Source: Pleurostoma richardsiae (lineage: Eukaryota; Ascomycota; Sordariomycetes; Calosphaeriales; Pleurostomataceae). Taken from it: 64,000 nt of DNA. The DNA is taken from contig JANBVO010000004.1 of the NCBI GenBank assembly GCA_030052745.1, forward strand, positions 930,001-994,000, written 5' to 3'. Under the pieces are notes generated by a model. It saw only the letters and a program-made list of their open reading frames with translations, searched no databases and was not told where the DNA came from. The position numbers and the translations under genes are program-made. Below, one piece after another: positions 45,218 to 57,001 of this stretch; positions within the stretch are counted from its first letter, which is position 1; the number at the start of each line of letters is the position of its first letter.

Positions 45218-47288
45218 GGTTGCGACTGTTGCGACTGTAGCGTACGTGGTTGGCTAGAGATTGCAAGATCTTTGATAATGAGGAGAAGGCGAATAGTGAG
45301 TATCGGGGCCGAGGTCGAAGTCAGTAAATGGACTCGGATGAGGTCGGACGAGACATAGAATAGTCTCGATGGGGGGAAGCAGAGAGGAAGGGCGAATCGA
45401 GCCACTGGGTCAGTAGTGAACCGGACTTTGCGTTGACATAGGGGAAACCTGTCGTCGTTGCTGGTGGGTAGGCATGAACGCGGGGGACGCTTTCTTGCTA
45501 TCAAACTCAACCGTCGGGACTGAGGTTAGGGCTACAAGGTTTTCGCGGTATGCGAAAGTGATGCAGCTTGATGGGTGACGAATGTCTGAACACGGTATCT
45601 CTGTCGTGCTGATACATAAACAACGCGTTCTCGATGCTAAGCCTTGGTGTTTCTGTTCTCTGGGAAACCGCAGAGGGTGACAGGTATTGACAGACTCAAC
45701 CGCAACACGGGGGAGTCAGGCGGCGGGAATGCTTATGCTTCCGACGAGGCGGGGCGAAAGAGGAGGCTGTTAATCGTGGGTTGGATCTGACGCAGACGCG
45801 AGCTAGAGGAAGTTCTGGGAGAATTCGTTGTGCGCGGGAGAAGAAAGCAGCCTCAGCCTTTTTGAAGAGCAGACTTGGCGCCGGGAGGAGTTTGGTTTTG
45901 TAATCAGAACTGGGCTCTGCGATGGAGGTTTCGAGAGGCGATGTGCGGACGTGAAAAGTTGGCTCGGGTCAGAGGTGGGGAGTTTGGAGACTAAAAAAAG
46001 GAGAGAAAATTCGGGCAATGCAAGCCCACCAGCGGGCGAGGCGCAGGCGATCGGGCGGAGATACGTACCAGCCGAAGCCGCCTGCCAAATATGCCCGTGA
46101 ATGTTCGGTACCTTGCCAACCTAGGGACCTAGGTAGTGTACTTAATCACGTGACTGACCAACCGCGCCCTACCTTTGCAGGCTGCAGGGACTGCTGCTTG
46201 TTTACTGACACTTGTTGTTGCCTGCCTGCGCGCGCGTCCTTGTGACTGCAGGAGTGGCCGACATCAGGATCAGACATGGTTCAGTTGCTCTGCTACAGTC
46301 GACAGTAAGGTGTCTGTGATACTGTACTAGCATCACATGAAACAACCGAGATTACATGTTCAATGGCTCATCATCCATTGAAGCTTCTCCTGCCCTATTT
46401 TTTTGCCTTAAGCCCTAATACTGCTGACTTCTCGAAAGATGGAGCCGGATATAAGAGGACTGACGTGCTCAAGGCTCCCCGGCTGCCTCTCTGGCTCTAG
46501 GAGGGCGGCCGTTGCCATTCATTGGAGCCGTCCAGCCAGTGAGGAAAGTCATCGAGGTGTCTGATGAGTTGGCCTGCACTGATTGGCAAGTACCGCTGAC
46601 GTCGAGAGGCTTTGTGTCAGTGCAAAGTTGGCAGCTGCATTGTTCTCCTCCAAGATGATATGATGACCTTGCTGGTCAATCTGACACTCCTCTGCCGCTC
46701 TTACTCTGTAATAGATGTGATGATGCCCTTTCAAGCGCCACCCTTTGCATCCAACCTTGTTTGACTGCCAAGTTGTCAGCCCCTATCACCAGACTTCGGT
46801 CTACGCTACACGCCCAATATACATAGGATTTGCAACAGCTCCTAAGACGCAAGTAGATACGGAATGTTCTTCCACGTCTACCAGATCGGTGCGGAGCACA
46901 CGTCGGACCCCCAATAGCCGAATACGTGGCTACCCGGAGCAAACTTCTTGACAGCGGAAACGGCGGGTGCCGTCCACTGCAGTGGGAGGCCGCTGCATGG
47001 GGAGGGACGTAACAACCACGGCTGCATGCATGAGATGCTACCTCGATGCCCAACTTAGCCTTGTTTCACTCCTGGTCTTCTGGACGGGTACCACAAACAT
47101 TCTGTCCTTGATGCAAGGTATTCAGAGGATAGAGACCCCTGCAGATGGTGATTTGAAAATGCTTCATTGGGAAAGGGCCGGTGCTCCTCAGATAAGACTC
47201 AGGTAACAGGTGCTCCGTGGGCTATTTAGATCCATACATGGACTCAGCAGCTTCATCATACTACCTTCAAGCTCTGATCCTCCTCTCA
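45218..47288. other. Gene-free stretch of about 2 kb
   Basis: The left half is the promoter and leader of eIF5 (minus strand) and the right end is the 3' side of the P450 gene. A GGTACC...CCTAGGGACCTAGGTA motif lies at 46107-46137. Frames in 46500-47200 are short and overlap on both strands, with no domain recognised. Confidence 0.5.
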
Positions 47289-49061
47289 GCTACTGGTGTT
47301 GGTCGGAATGAACTGTAGCAAACACCGCTGTCCCAACGGCCGGGAGGAGACGAGCTGGTCATCCATCTCCATCTCCTCTGGCCTCATCGAGCCATCCGGC
47401 AGGGTAGCATATCTCGAGTACACATCTCTGAGCAAGATCTTCATCTCGGCCAACGCGAGACTAGAGAATCAGTCGGGGTCAGTATGTGCCTGAGACTCGG
47501 ACACGCATGTATGAACAAATGGGAAGGGGGAAAACTCACTGCTTCCCGACGCAGCCCCGACCTCCGTTCGCGAAAGCAAAGAAAAGCCTCTTCCTCTCCG
47601 CGTCTCCCTCCCGCGACAGCCACCGATCCGGGTCGAACCTGTCCGGGTCCGGGAAGACCGACTCGTTGATCCGGTGCACCGAGTACGCCTGGCAGCTGAC
47701 GACCGTGTGCTCGGGCACGAAGTAGCCGTCGATGGACCGCCCGCCGCTCGGCACGTAGCGCGGCAGGGACATCGGGATGGCGGGGAAGCACCGCAGGCCC
47801 TCGTTGACGACCGCGTCCAGGAAGGGCAGCCTGTCGAACTGCGCCTCGGGGTTGTCCCGCAGCTCCGCCCGCAGCCTCTCCTGGAAGTGGAGGGACCGCG
47901 GCTGCGACAGCTCCCACATGAGGAAGCACAGCGCGTCGCCCGTCGTGTCGATGCCCGCGGCCATGTGGTCCAGCGACTCGGCGGCGATGGTCAGCTTCTC
48001 CAGGTCGTGCTTGTCGTCCCGGAGGCGGCTGAGCAGGGTGAAGGGCATGGTGTCCGTCTGCGAGCTGGCGTCCTGCACGAACTTGTCTGCCAGAGGCGTC
48101 TCCCGCGGCGCGGCGAACAGAGCCAGGACCTTCCCCATGTAATTGTACAAGACTGGCCAGTGGTGTTTCACCAGCCGGTCTTTTAGAGTCGCCGTTAGAA
48201 CCCGGTTCAAGGCCATCTTCCAACATGGTAGGGTTACGCACTTTGCAAGCTGGAGTCACCGGTAACTTCCAGCATGATGTCTTCATCATGCTGGCTCTGC
48301 AGCGAGTTCGACCCGTACGGGTGGAAGAGATGATGCGAAACGCAGTCAAAGGCGAATGCGTGAAGAGCTTCATCGCGGTCAGCGGCAAGAAGATCAGTAT
48401 TTATGACACCAGGGGCCGCTTACAAGTCTATGTTCCCGTCAGTCACTCGCTGTTTATAAGCAGATAGGCATAGTCAACTCACGTAAACATCCAAACTCTT
48501 GCCCTCAGAGCTCCTACACCGCTGGACAAAGTTCTCCGACCGCTCCTGGATGCCATGGATCGAGTCCTGCTTCAGCACATTGCTGTTGGCATACCTATCA
48601 GCCAGCAAGCGCTTCCTCCTGGCGTGCTTTTGTCCCCAGCTTGGTCAGCATCCCCTCCACACACCTCCACTCGCCGCCAGAGGGAGAAAGATGAGACTCA
48701 CATCATCCCTATTCAGGGTCGAGAACATGGTCCTCCTCCCGTAGATCTGGAACAGGTTGTAGAACTCCGTCTTGTCGTACCCGCTGCCCCCGGAGCAGTA
48801 GATCTCCTTGACCGCCGCGCCCGACGAGAAGGACACCTCGCCCGGCGCGATCCGCACCACCGGGCCGTACCGCTGGTGCAGCCCGTGGACGTACCGGGTC
48901 CGGCGGCCGTGGAACTCGTGCCACTTGAGCACTAGCGAGGTGAAGAGGGAGGCGGCCGGGCCGGGCACCTTTCGGAGGGGCGAGGTGAGGCATCGAAGCA
49001 GGTATACAGCAAGACCGAGCAGCAGGCAGCCGCCCAGGACGGCTGGGGAGAGGAGTATCAT
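47289..49061 (-). CDS. Cytochrome P450 monooxygenase
   Basis: Five exons: 48702-49061, 48479-48626, 48242-48367, 47540-48179 and 47289-47460, about 481 residues. The N-terminus is a membrane anchor followed by the Pro-rich hinge KVPGPAASLF, so an ER microsomal enzyme is expected. The I-helix AAGIDTTGDAL, the ExxR of VVNEGLRCFPAIP and the haem loop FANGGRGCVGK-H are all present; the last residue of the loop is completed by the splice to exon 5. Family continuity also supports NRDD-HARRKRLLADRYANSN and SSLQ-NRLVKHHWPVLYNYMGK. Two oddities: the exon 2 donor must be GTTGAC at 48478 rather than the better GTGAGT four bases earlier to keep frame; and the last 17 residues (from AVGTAVF) do not look like a P450 tail, whereas the neighbouring frame does. 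It may be decaying or mis-sequenced. The substrate is unknown. Confidence 0.82.
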
Positions 49062-49646
49062 GGCCTGCTGATACCGGATGAATGGATGTCAAGGCTACGT
49101 AGCAAGAGGGCCGAGAAGACCTAATTCTCACTGCGGACGACGATACCTGGACGTCGAACGAGTACTCTGAAGCTCCCCTTGGACCCTTGATTATCTTTGC
49201 TCAGTTGTTGGACATGAACTGAGTCACCAACCTCGGTATCAGAGAGGTTGATAGATCGCCTAATTCGGCCTTGTCATCGGCCGAGTTTAGAGCAGCTTAT
49301 CAGTGGAGCCAGCCAAAGCCACACCGGCACTGGCACCGGAGCGGAAGCCGGCTGCTGTGCCCTATGCGGGGTTACCGTCAGGTACTTGCCCACGATAGAC
49401 TGTACATACGAACGCCTTGCATCCTGCGCTTCACGGCATGTCTCGCTGATAAGCCGTCAGTAAGGGAAGACAGGAGTCAATATCTCCATTCCTCTGTATC
49501 TGCACAGTTGACGCCCTCTCCCCTCGACTCCGGACTAGCACCCCCGCCGATACATCAACTATCAACCACAAAGAAACACACGCCATAGACTCCCACTTCT
49601 ACAACCCGTAGATAATCGCCAATGATACGCAATACACCCACCCTTT
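49062..49646. other. Promoter region of the P450 gene
   Basis: 585 bases between two minus-strand genes, containing the P450 upstream region and the 3' end of the small Cys-rich gene. Nothing else is recognisable. Confidence 0.55.
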
Positions 49647-49970
49647 CTACAGGTCACCCTTGCCGGCCTCACTACCCTCCTTCTTCTGGCCGCCTCCGCC
49701 GAACATCCCGCCCAACCAGGAGGCCCCCGGCAGGGACGCCTTAGCGGCCGGCGGGTAGTCCGTGCCGCCGACGCTGACCTTCGGCTCGCAAGTGCACCAC
49801 TGCTCCTGCGGGACACCGGCCATGGCGCTCGGGATGTGGTTCCCGCACCCGCGCCAGGTCTTCTTCGCTTTTGCGCCGCGCCGCATGTTAGCTCGCCGGG
49901 CCCTTAACAGGGTGTTTCGCGATGGAAGGTGAGACTCACAGCACACGCCGCAGGTAGCGCTCATGCACAT
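49647..49970 (-). CDS. Small conserved cysteine-rich fungal protein
   Basis: Two exons (49940-49970 and 49647-49867) give 83 residues. The splice (donor GTGAGT, branch GCTAAC, acceptor AAAAG) joins MCMSATCGVC to SKKTWRGCGNHIPSAM, then VPQEQWCTCEPKV. This restores a pattern I know from small fungal and yeast proteins of unknown function: an N-terminal CxxC, a WxGCGxH core and a CTCEP motif. Four to five paired cysteines and a histidine suggest metal binding, but this is inference. The tail is Gly/Lys-rich and probably disordered. Without the splice the frame is also open but inserts a basic stretch that breaks the motif. No signal peptide is seen. Confidence 0.82.
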   Translation of the reverse strand: MCMSATCGVCCESHLPSRNTLLRARRANMRRGAKAKKTWRGCGNHIPSAMAGVPQEQWCTCEPKVSVGGTDYPPAAKASLPGASWLGGMFGGGGQKKEGSEAGKGDL

Positions 49971-50810
49971 CTTGGTGAAATTTACTCGAAAGAGGGGGAA
50001 ATTTGGATTGTGTAGCTTGGCTTATGAGACAGCGGAGAGTTGATGTGATTGGGATCAGTCGAGTAGGCAGTAGAAGACTCTAAAGTTTCAAGAAAGTGTT
50101 ACTAGAGCGGGGTGGATACGAGTGAAATCCTTATATCCCTTCCTGATCTAAGTCAAACGGCGATTATCACATCACTGTTTTGAAAGGTTGGCTCCGAGAG
50201 TCCGGAAGAGACGTATTTGCAAGCACGAAAAAGTCGCCGAACTCTGGTCGCCGACCAATTTGGCCGCTTAAAGACCGCTCCGGCGCGGCATCCACACCGC
50301 GGCATGACTAGCGGCCACAATTAGTGATCTGATGCCCGACTGGATCATCACACACGATTAGATACCGCCGGCGGAGATGATTCACCGCGCGTGTATGTGT
50401 AGGAGATAGGGTGTAGGGAGACGACAGTCTGGGCGGGCGGCTGGTTGTGCAGACGTTGGCGAAGCACATAGATACTTACATGGTCGTTGATCATTCCCTA
50501 CCGTTCGAAGCGACGTGTATTACTACTTGCCCATTGACAGCGTCAATATCTCTTTGGAATCCCACCTCATAGACGGCCAGTTAAAAGGAAACTTATTTGA
50601 GAATGGTATATACAAATGGTATCAAGCGCGTGCGGCCCAAAACAAGGTATCAGGGCGAGCTCGAGGCTGCCATCAATCTCCCGCCTTTTACTTATGCCTT
50701 GATAATCGGATCCCCCCCACGCCTTTTCTATATGCCCGCTCAATGCAAACACGCCGAAGCGGGGTCCCCGCTTGATCAAGCTGGCATTTACCAGCCAGGA
50801 TCCAGTTCGC
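49971..50810. other. Spacer between the small Cys-rich gene and the permease
   Basis: 840 bases holding the promoter of the minus-strand small protein gene and the 3' end of the permease gene. No coding frame is supported. Confidence 0.5.
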
Positions 50811-52713
50811 TCAGAAAAGAGCACGGAAGGCCCGGTAGGGCAGGTTCCTCCAAGTCTTGTGCTCCTCGGGATCTTCCTCGTCCCCGGGAAGGACGATACG
50901 CGCGCCGGTCTTCAGGTCCATCTCGTGGACGGGGATGTACAGCCTCCAGTTGCCAGTCCACACCTTCCAGCCGAGATACAGCGCGATAACAATCGGCGCC
51001 GCGAGATACTGTTGGAAGAAGTACTCGGCGTCGGGAGTCGAGCCGGGGGACGGCTTGAGATGAAACATGTTAGCGCTCACGATCCTTGTCTGGGCAGGGA
51101 GAGATGTGAGAAGGGAACATACGTAGAGAGCACTGTAGAAAGTAGCCATGAGGCAGAGAATGTTAAGGACGAGGCCGATAACGCTACCCCAGACGCCGAG
51201 TGTCGGCTTGTAGGGGATCTGAGCTAGGCTGAAGCCCTGCGCCTTCCAGGCGTAGCGGAAACGAATATGCGTCATGCAGATAGAGCCCCAGACCCAGAAG
51301 TATGACAGACCGGAGAGAGACAGCAGCCAAGTGAAGACAGTGCTACTCTTTCCGGACTCGCCGATGAAGGCCAGGAGACCGAAAGCCAACTGGACGACGA
51401 CGCACCAGACCGGGCGGCCGTGCTTGTCCACGTAGGCGAGGAACTTGGGTCCCATGCCACGCTCGGCAAGAGCCTGCATCGTGCGGGTAGAGCCAAACGT
51501 GCAGGAGTTTGCGACGCTGATGACGGCGATGGTGATGACGGCGTTGAAGATAGACGGGAGGACCTTGATGCCGGCATCCTCGATGGCCAAGACGAAGGGG
51601 GATGCCTTGGTGTTCGCGCCGGTTGAACCGAGCAGACGGTCGTCGTCGGAGCGCATGATGAGGCCAAGGATGAAGAGGTTTACCACGTAGAAGAAGCAGA
51701 TACGCCAGAAGACTTGCTTGGTGGCCATCGGGATAGCCTTTCGGGGGTTGGCGGACTCAGCGGCCGCCAAACCGACAAGCTCGGTGCCGCCGAAGGCGAA
51801 AGCAGCAATAACGAAGACGCCGGCAAAGCCGTTGAAGCCGTTCTTGAAAGCTCCGGGATCATGCCAAGTTTTGGCCCCCATGTAGCCCCGGTGATCTGTC
51901 GGCACACCTCCACAGTCAACTAAGACATGCGTTAGCTTGGCAGTCCCCGACAGACACAAACGGCAGTAGACGCACTGATGATGCCGAGGATAATGAATCC
52001 CGTGCAGGCACAGATCTTGATGAGACTCAGGATGAACTCGACTTCTCCATAGGCTCTCACACCCCATATCTGAATCACGGAGAGCACGATGAGAAAGACG
52101 GTGATCCAGACGCCAACATTGATATCATCGCGCCAAAACTGGATGGTGATGGAAGCAGCCGTGAGCTCGAAGGGCAGGACGGTTAGCCAGGACAGAGCGT
52201 AATCCCAACCCATAGCGAAGCCCCTGGAATCGTGGTTAGACCCCATTCAGTAGAAAGCCTGCTGCTCAGGGACCGAACTCACCATGACGGGTCGACGAAG
52301 CGGACGACGTAGGTGTAGAATGCGCCGTTGACAGGATAGAGCACGGCCAGTTCTGCCAGTGCTTGACAGGTAAAGAGAAGCATGACTCCGACGATGAGGT
52401 AGCAGACGAGGAGAGAACCAGGGCCGCCAGCGTTCAGGGCGCTTCCGGAGCCGACGAAGAGACCGGCACCAATGGCACCGCCTGTTCACATTCTGTTAGA
52501 CTTCGCTTGCTCCAGGGAGCACCATCTGGTAGAAGAGGTGCGCATACCGATGGCGATCATTTGCATGTGTCTTCCACGAAGCTGACGGGCGAGGGGCTCC
52601 GCCTTGTTGACGATGCCCACTTCCTCGTCACGGCCCTCCGGCACATAGCCGTTATGGTGGTCAAGGACCTCCTTGCCATTTTCCTCGATCGGTTGTTTCT
52701 CGAAGTCCGCCAT
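50811..52713 (-). CDS. Amino acid permease (AAT/YAT family)
   Basis: Five exons: 52548-52713, 52283-52481, 51976-52223, 51123-51919 and 50811-51053, giving 550 residues and about twelve membrane helices. It is a plasma-membrane proton symporter of the fungal amino acid permease family. The cytosolic N-terminus leads to LRGRHMQMIAIGGAIGAGLFVGSG, the first-helix signature, which is created by the exon 1-2 splice. NAGGPGSLLVCYLIVGVM, VNGAFYTYVVRFVDPSW-GFAMGWDYALSW and FAFGGTELVGLAAAESANPRKAIP follow as in the family. The last exon gives YFFQQYLAAPIVIALYLGWKV and a short cytosolic tail. All introns have GT-AG ends, and phases close without stops. Substrate preference cannot be read from the sequence. 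Confidence 0.94.
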
Positions 52714-53163
52714 TGTCTTCTGCTCAACGAGACAAGCTCAGCACTAGCTGACGAAAAGAAGTAGTGTACCAGCCCAGGAAACCGGCGAAGAATATACAGG
52801 GCGACGAAACGGTCGAGGGTAGGATCGGCGAGGGGAGGGATAGCCCGCTTAATATAAGTCCCGTGAGAAAGGGTTCTAGCCTTCCACCACGGGATCGATC
52901 AGACGAAGTGGGATGTATCTCGCTGCGCAGCAACAGGACATGGGGGAGGGGAGAGGGAGGCGCCAGGACTGCTGAGAGATGGTGCCACCAAGGCAAAAAG
53001 CTTCCATACAGTATAATGTCGGCGCAGAAGCCTCCTTCGACGCAAGATTCGGTGGTGGAGGGTGAGGAGATGACTGGTCAACTGCCCGCGCCTGCAGGAC
53101 GGGGGGTGGACGGGGTACGGTACGCGGAGCCAGACTCTTCCTTGCTCCTGGGCAGGAATGGCA

Positions 53164-53177
53164 CCCCCCCCCCCCCC
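53164..53177. repeat. Homopolymer run of 14 C
   Basis: An uninterrupted C14 tract between A and TTT. It is likely variable in length and prone to sequencing error. Confidence 0.9.
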
Positions 53178-54176
53178 TTTCTAGGGTAGAAGGAGCGACG
53201 CTGGATCGAGCTTAGCATTGCAGCTGGTATGCAGTGCTAGAGAAGACAGTATCCGTTCATTATCAGCCTCGGAACAGCTTCGAGTTGCCTTGCATCCCTA
53301 GGCGGCCTGCGGTTGACGCAGACAACCCTTGTGATGGCTCGGATTGATATAACCGGCAACGATGCCATAACGGTCACGGCGTTACAGGCCACACATTGCC
53401 CTGTAGATATTTCGTAGCTGTCTGGTAAGTAGCACCTAGAGTTCTGCACCTGGAGCTCTGCTCTGGCCTGGACATTTCATGCGTGTTAGGAGTAGTCAGG
53501 TACATCCAATCTGTTCACACAACAGTAGAACAAACCCACGTCACCTGTTTCCCGGTGGGAACATGCATAAGAGTAGTAGCGTAGCGATGCCTCGACAGCC
53601 GAGGGAGTGGGCTATGCGCCACACGGCCGGTCCGATGAGCTTGCACTACTAGTTGTGGCACACATGATTGTGCCTAACATGGAGCCTTGAGTCCTCACCG
53701 CGTCGGAGGCCATCGTCGACCAGAGCGAAAGTCTTGTCCTCCTGGTGTTTCTGAGAGGAATGCACGCCCTCCATTCTTTCTTCGACACCAGCAGCCGGGC
53801 CGAAAGATCAGCGACTCTGTTGGACGCGCAGAAATTGGCTCTGTTGGGTGGGCTTGACGTTGGCACTCGGCGCGAGACTGGCGAGAGAGAGGGCGAGAGG
53901 GCAGAGACAGCTGGAGATGTGTTTCAAGCCACAAACCTCGGTGTACCTCCGTATCCTCACGGGGAAGCTCCGCTCTGATATTCTTCCGCAGCCCTCATTG
54001 GTAGGTGTCCCGTACCCGAGTACCCCAGCCGGTGCATCTTATCCCTGATCCCAGCCGGCCTCTCTTTGCAGATTGAGCCAATGCCCGGACCGGAAAGTGG
54101 ACGTCCAGATCCCCAACCTGCCATCTCGCACAGTGTCGAGAAACAGACATGAGACTACGGGGTAATAATCCATACC

Positions 54177-54199
54177 GCTGTTGCTGTTGCTGTTGCTGC
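54177..54199. repeat. Short TGTTGC tandem repeat
   Basis: Three to four copies of a six-base TGTTGC unit. It is not inside a supported gene. Confidence 0.75.
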
Positions 54200-54811
54200 C
54201 ACCTTCCTCCGCCTGCCTGCTTCGTGCGACCAACCAGGCCAACCAGGGCAATTAAACAGAGAGCTGAGTTCTCCCTGCTTTGGTCCATCTCGATCTGGCT
54301 GAGGTTCTTCGGTGAATCAACCTACATAGTACCTTGCTTAGCATGGACCAACAGCGCCTTGTCTCGACCTCTGTCGGTCTGCGTATGGATGCTGCTACTG
54401 CTGCGCGCTGCTGCCCCCTCGACGAACCTGCGCGATTAACCGACTCTTGATCTGTACGAGATCCGAACACCCTCAAGACTGTGCACCTAGCCTCCTTGTG
54501 CAAGAATGACTGCCACGCCGGCACCGGCTCGACAGGAGACAATGGGCTATCAAGAGATATCCCTGCGCTCGGTAGTTGGCTCTTCTTATTCTACGCCTTT
54601 ACGTACTGCTTCGCGGGGTCCAATCCCAGCGTAGGCGAGTTCCAGTTCCCCCAGATCCTATCCGCCCCCGGGCCCATAGGGCACCAACCACTACAAGCCT
54701 AATCGCCACCATCGGCACGAGAGCAACCCTGCTCTTCTCGGATAGATTAGGCTTCCGCCGGCCCCATCCAATGGGATGCTGGTCAGCATTCTGAAAGGGG
54801 GGATCATGAAA

Positions 54812-54843
54812 TGTTCTAGCGCTTCTAGAAGCTTGCTAGAACA
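54812..54843. promoter_or_regulatory. Inverted repeat with nested GCTTCTAGAAGC palindrome
   Basis: Nine-base arms TGTTCTAGC and GCTAGAACA flank a 14-base centre that contains the perfect 12-base palindrome GCTTCTAGAAGC (54821-54832). The repeated TTC/GAA blocks resemble a heat-shock-factor array, although the five-base spacing is not perfect. No gene starts within about 2 kb on either strand. Confidence 0.4.
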
Positions 54844-56989
54844 AGCGTCGAAAGCTTGACCGGAATCAGCCGTCTCTCTAGTCTACCGGCACCGTATCTG
54901 TGGGCCAATGCAATCGAATCACTAGCTCCCGACGGAAGGATTCATCGCGGCTGCTGACAGCTCTTTCAGGGGTGTCGTGACGTGTCTTGCGTGTCCAGCG
55001 TGTCATCGACGGCGCGGTCAGCCTGCCACCAGTCGGTGGAGAGCGACGGTCCACTGACGAAGCTCGGGGGCTGGCAAGTCTCACCGATCGCGGTCTCGGA
55101 CGTGTAATATTAAGCCTTGCAGGCACTCGGGCTCTCCACAACAGTCACGCCAGATAAGTGGCTTCCCCTTTCGGTCTGGCAAAGAGACAAGTTTCTGCGA
55201 CTCTTCCCTGCACATCTGGGAGGGCACTCAAGAAGAAGCAACGTTAGTTCGAACAGAAATCAAGCTTTGCAGATCGGAATTTATTCGAGGAGCCAAGGAG
55301 ACCAACGACAGACTTGGCTGTTGCTTGGACGGCTGGGCGAGTGTTGACGCTTCTCGGGTGCGTTCTTATCTGCCTTGGCAGCTTGGCGCATATCTCTACT
55401 GAGCAGCCTACAGCACGATCTCCAATAGTGCGGACAGTGTGTTTCAACGAGTCCGTACTGTACGTGCTAGGGATGTACGTCTCATCAACACTTTCACTAC
55501 GCTAGTTTATTGTTTTGACAATGTGGCTCTGTTCAACCGGCGTTGCCTGCTATCTACGCTGGAAAGGGCTGATACAGGCAGAACCTTTAATGGACGAGTT
55601 CCGTCACGGTCTTCAGAGGATCAGGGGAACAAGCGCACGTCTTTCAAGTCCTAATCGCTCATCCTCCCGTCATGTTGGGTTTATCTGCCGAGGTAGGCTG
55701 CTAATGCAGGCTGACTTGGGACGTGCGAACGCCTAAATCGTGCCCGGCGCCGGTTCGATGGCTGACAGCTTCGCATCAACGCCCAAGCCTAGTGCCATTC
55801 CAAATCGCCAGCACCTCTGCGCAGGACCGAGTCCGCCAACGGACGGAGAACTTCAAATTGTTCTACTCGTAGCATGTTAGAGCGGCAACAAAGCATGTGA
55901 GAGTGATGCGCGTGTCTGACAGGTCCCAGCGATCAATCCTGGGCAAGAATCCAACTCGGACTCTTTGTTGTGAGCGAGTCCGACGCAGCTGACGCAGGAA
56001 AGAAGAGAAGTCTCCTGAGCGTCTCGGGAAAGCCGACCCATCACAGCTCTCTGCTTCCGGCAAGCCCCCCTTTATTATCAGGCTATCCTCTGCCGGCGCG
56101 GCGGCGCGACTTTGACTAAACCGCCTTACACTTAAGTTAGGCTCCGTCCTCTCAGCTGGTGGGCGCAAGGCGAAATCCCACGCCGCTGACCCGATCTCGA
56201 TACTACCCCAGACCGTCCATCATCTGAGCATGGGAAACTCCACGCATACCTTGTGCGGTGCCCGAGCCTTTTTTTTCCTTCTTTTCTTTTGCCGTTCCCA
56301 ACCGAGCCTCGAGATGCCCTGCTGGAAAGTTGCGTCTCGTCGCTCCTAGTCCGCGGCATTGGTTCCGTGGCCGCATGGGCGGGCCTAGGAAGGCTGCATG
56401 GTAGAATGGCCGCTTTCCCCAAGGCGTATTCGAGCCAAGTGACCAAGACTTTGATCTGGATGGTACTTCCATGCGTTGACGGCTAAGGCTTGGCCATCTC
56501 CTCTCAATTTACCTCATGGACCCCAACAGTTCGACATCACGATATTACTTCCTTCAGGGGAACCGGCTTCGAAGGTGTTGCAGCTGCTTCCCTCCCTTGC
56601 TGTCACCGTTCTTCACAATCACCCAACTGCAGGCTAGCTACGCCGCCGTGTAACTCACAAGCAAAACAAACTCCATGAAATGCCGTGATGACTTAACCCC
56701 GTGTACTAGGCGTGCATTATGCGGGCGCTTCCGAACGGCTCCCAGAGAGACCGGGGGGCCGTTCGTGGGGGTTGCGCCGGGATCTCGCCAGAATGTCGCC
56801 TGACTACCATTCTTCTTTTGCGTTTCGACGCAGGTACTTCTAGTGATAGTGCGACACAAGCATAGCAACAGGTATGAATGGTCGGGGCTGACGTACTGGT
56901 TTAATGTCATGTCGTAGCATTCACACCTTGGCACCTGCATTGGGAGCGTTAGTTCCCCCCGGGATTTCCCACTCTCGTGCTTCTAAAAT

Positions 56990-57001
56990 GCTTCTAGAAG
57001 C
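56990..57001. promoter_or_regulatory. Third copy of the GCTTCTAGAAGC palindrome
   Basis: A perfect 12-base palindrome preceded by a partial copy (GCTTCTAAAAT at 56979). The core TTCTAGAA is heat-shock-element-like. It lies in a gene-free stretch; its role is unknown. Confidence 0.35.

Noticed and set aside
44129-45358. 409-codon plus-strand frame opposite eIF5
   Set aside because: It is antisense to the clear eIF5 coding sequence; its Leu/Val/Asp-rich composition is a complement artefact.
47441-48388. 315-codon minus-strand frame overlapping the P450
   Set aside because: It is an out-of-frame shadow: the P450 frame carries the I-helix, ExxR and haem motifs, and this frame has none.
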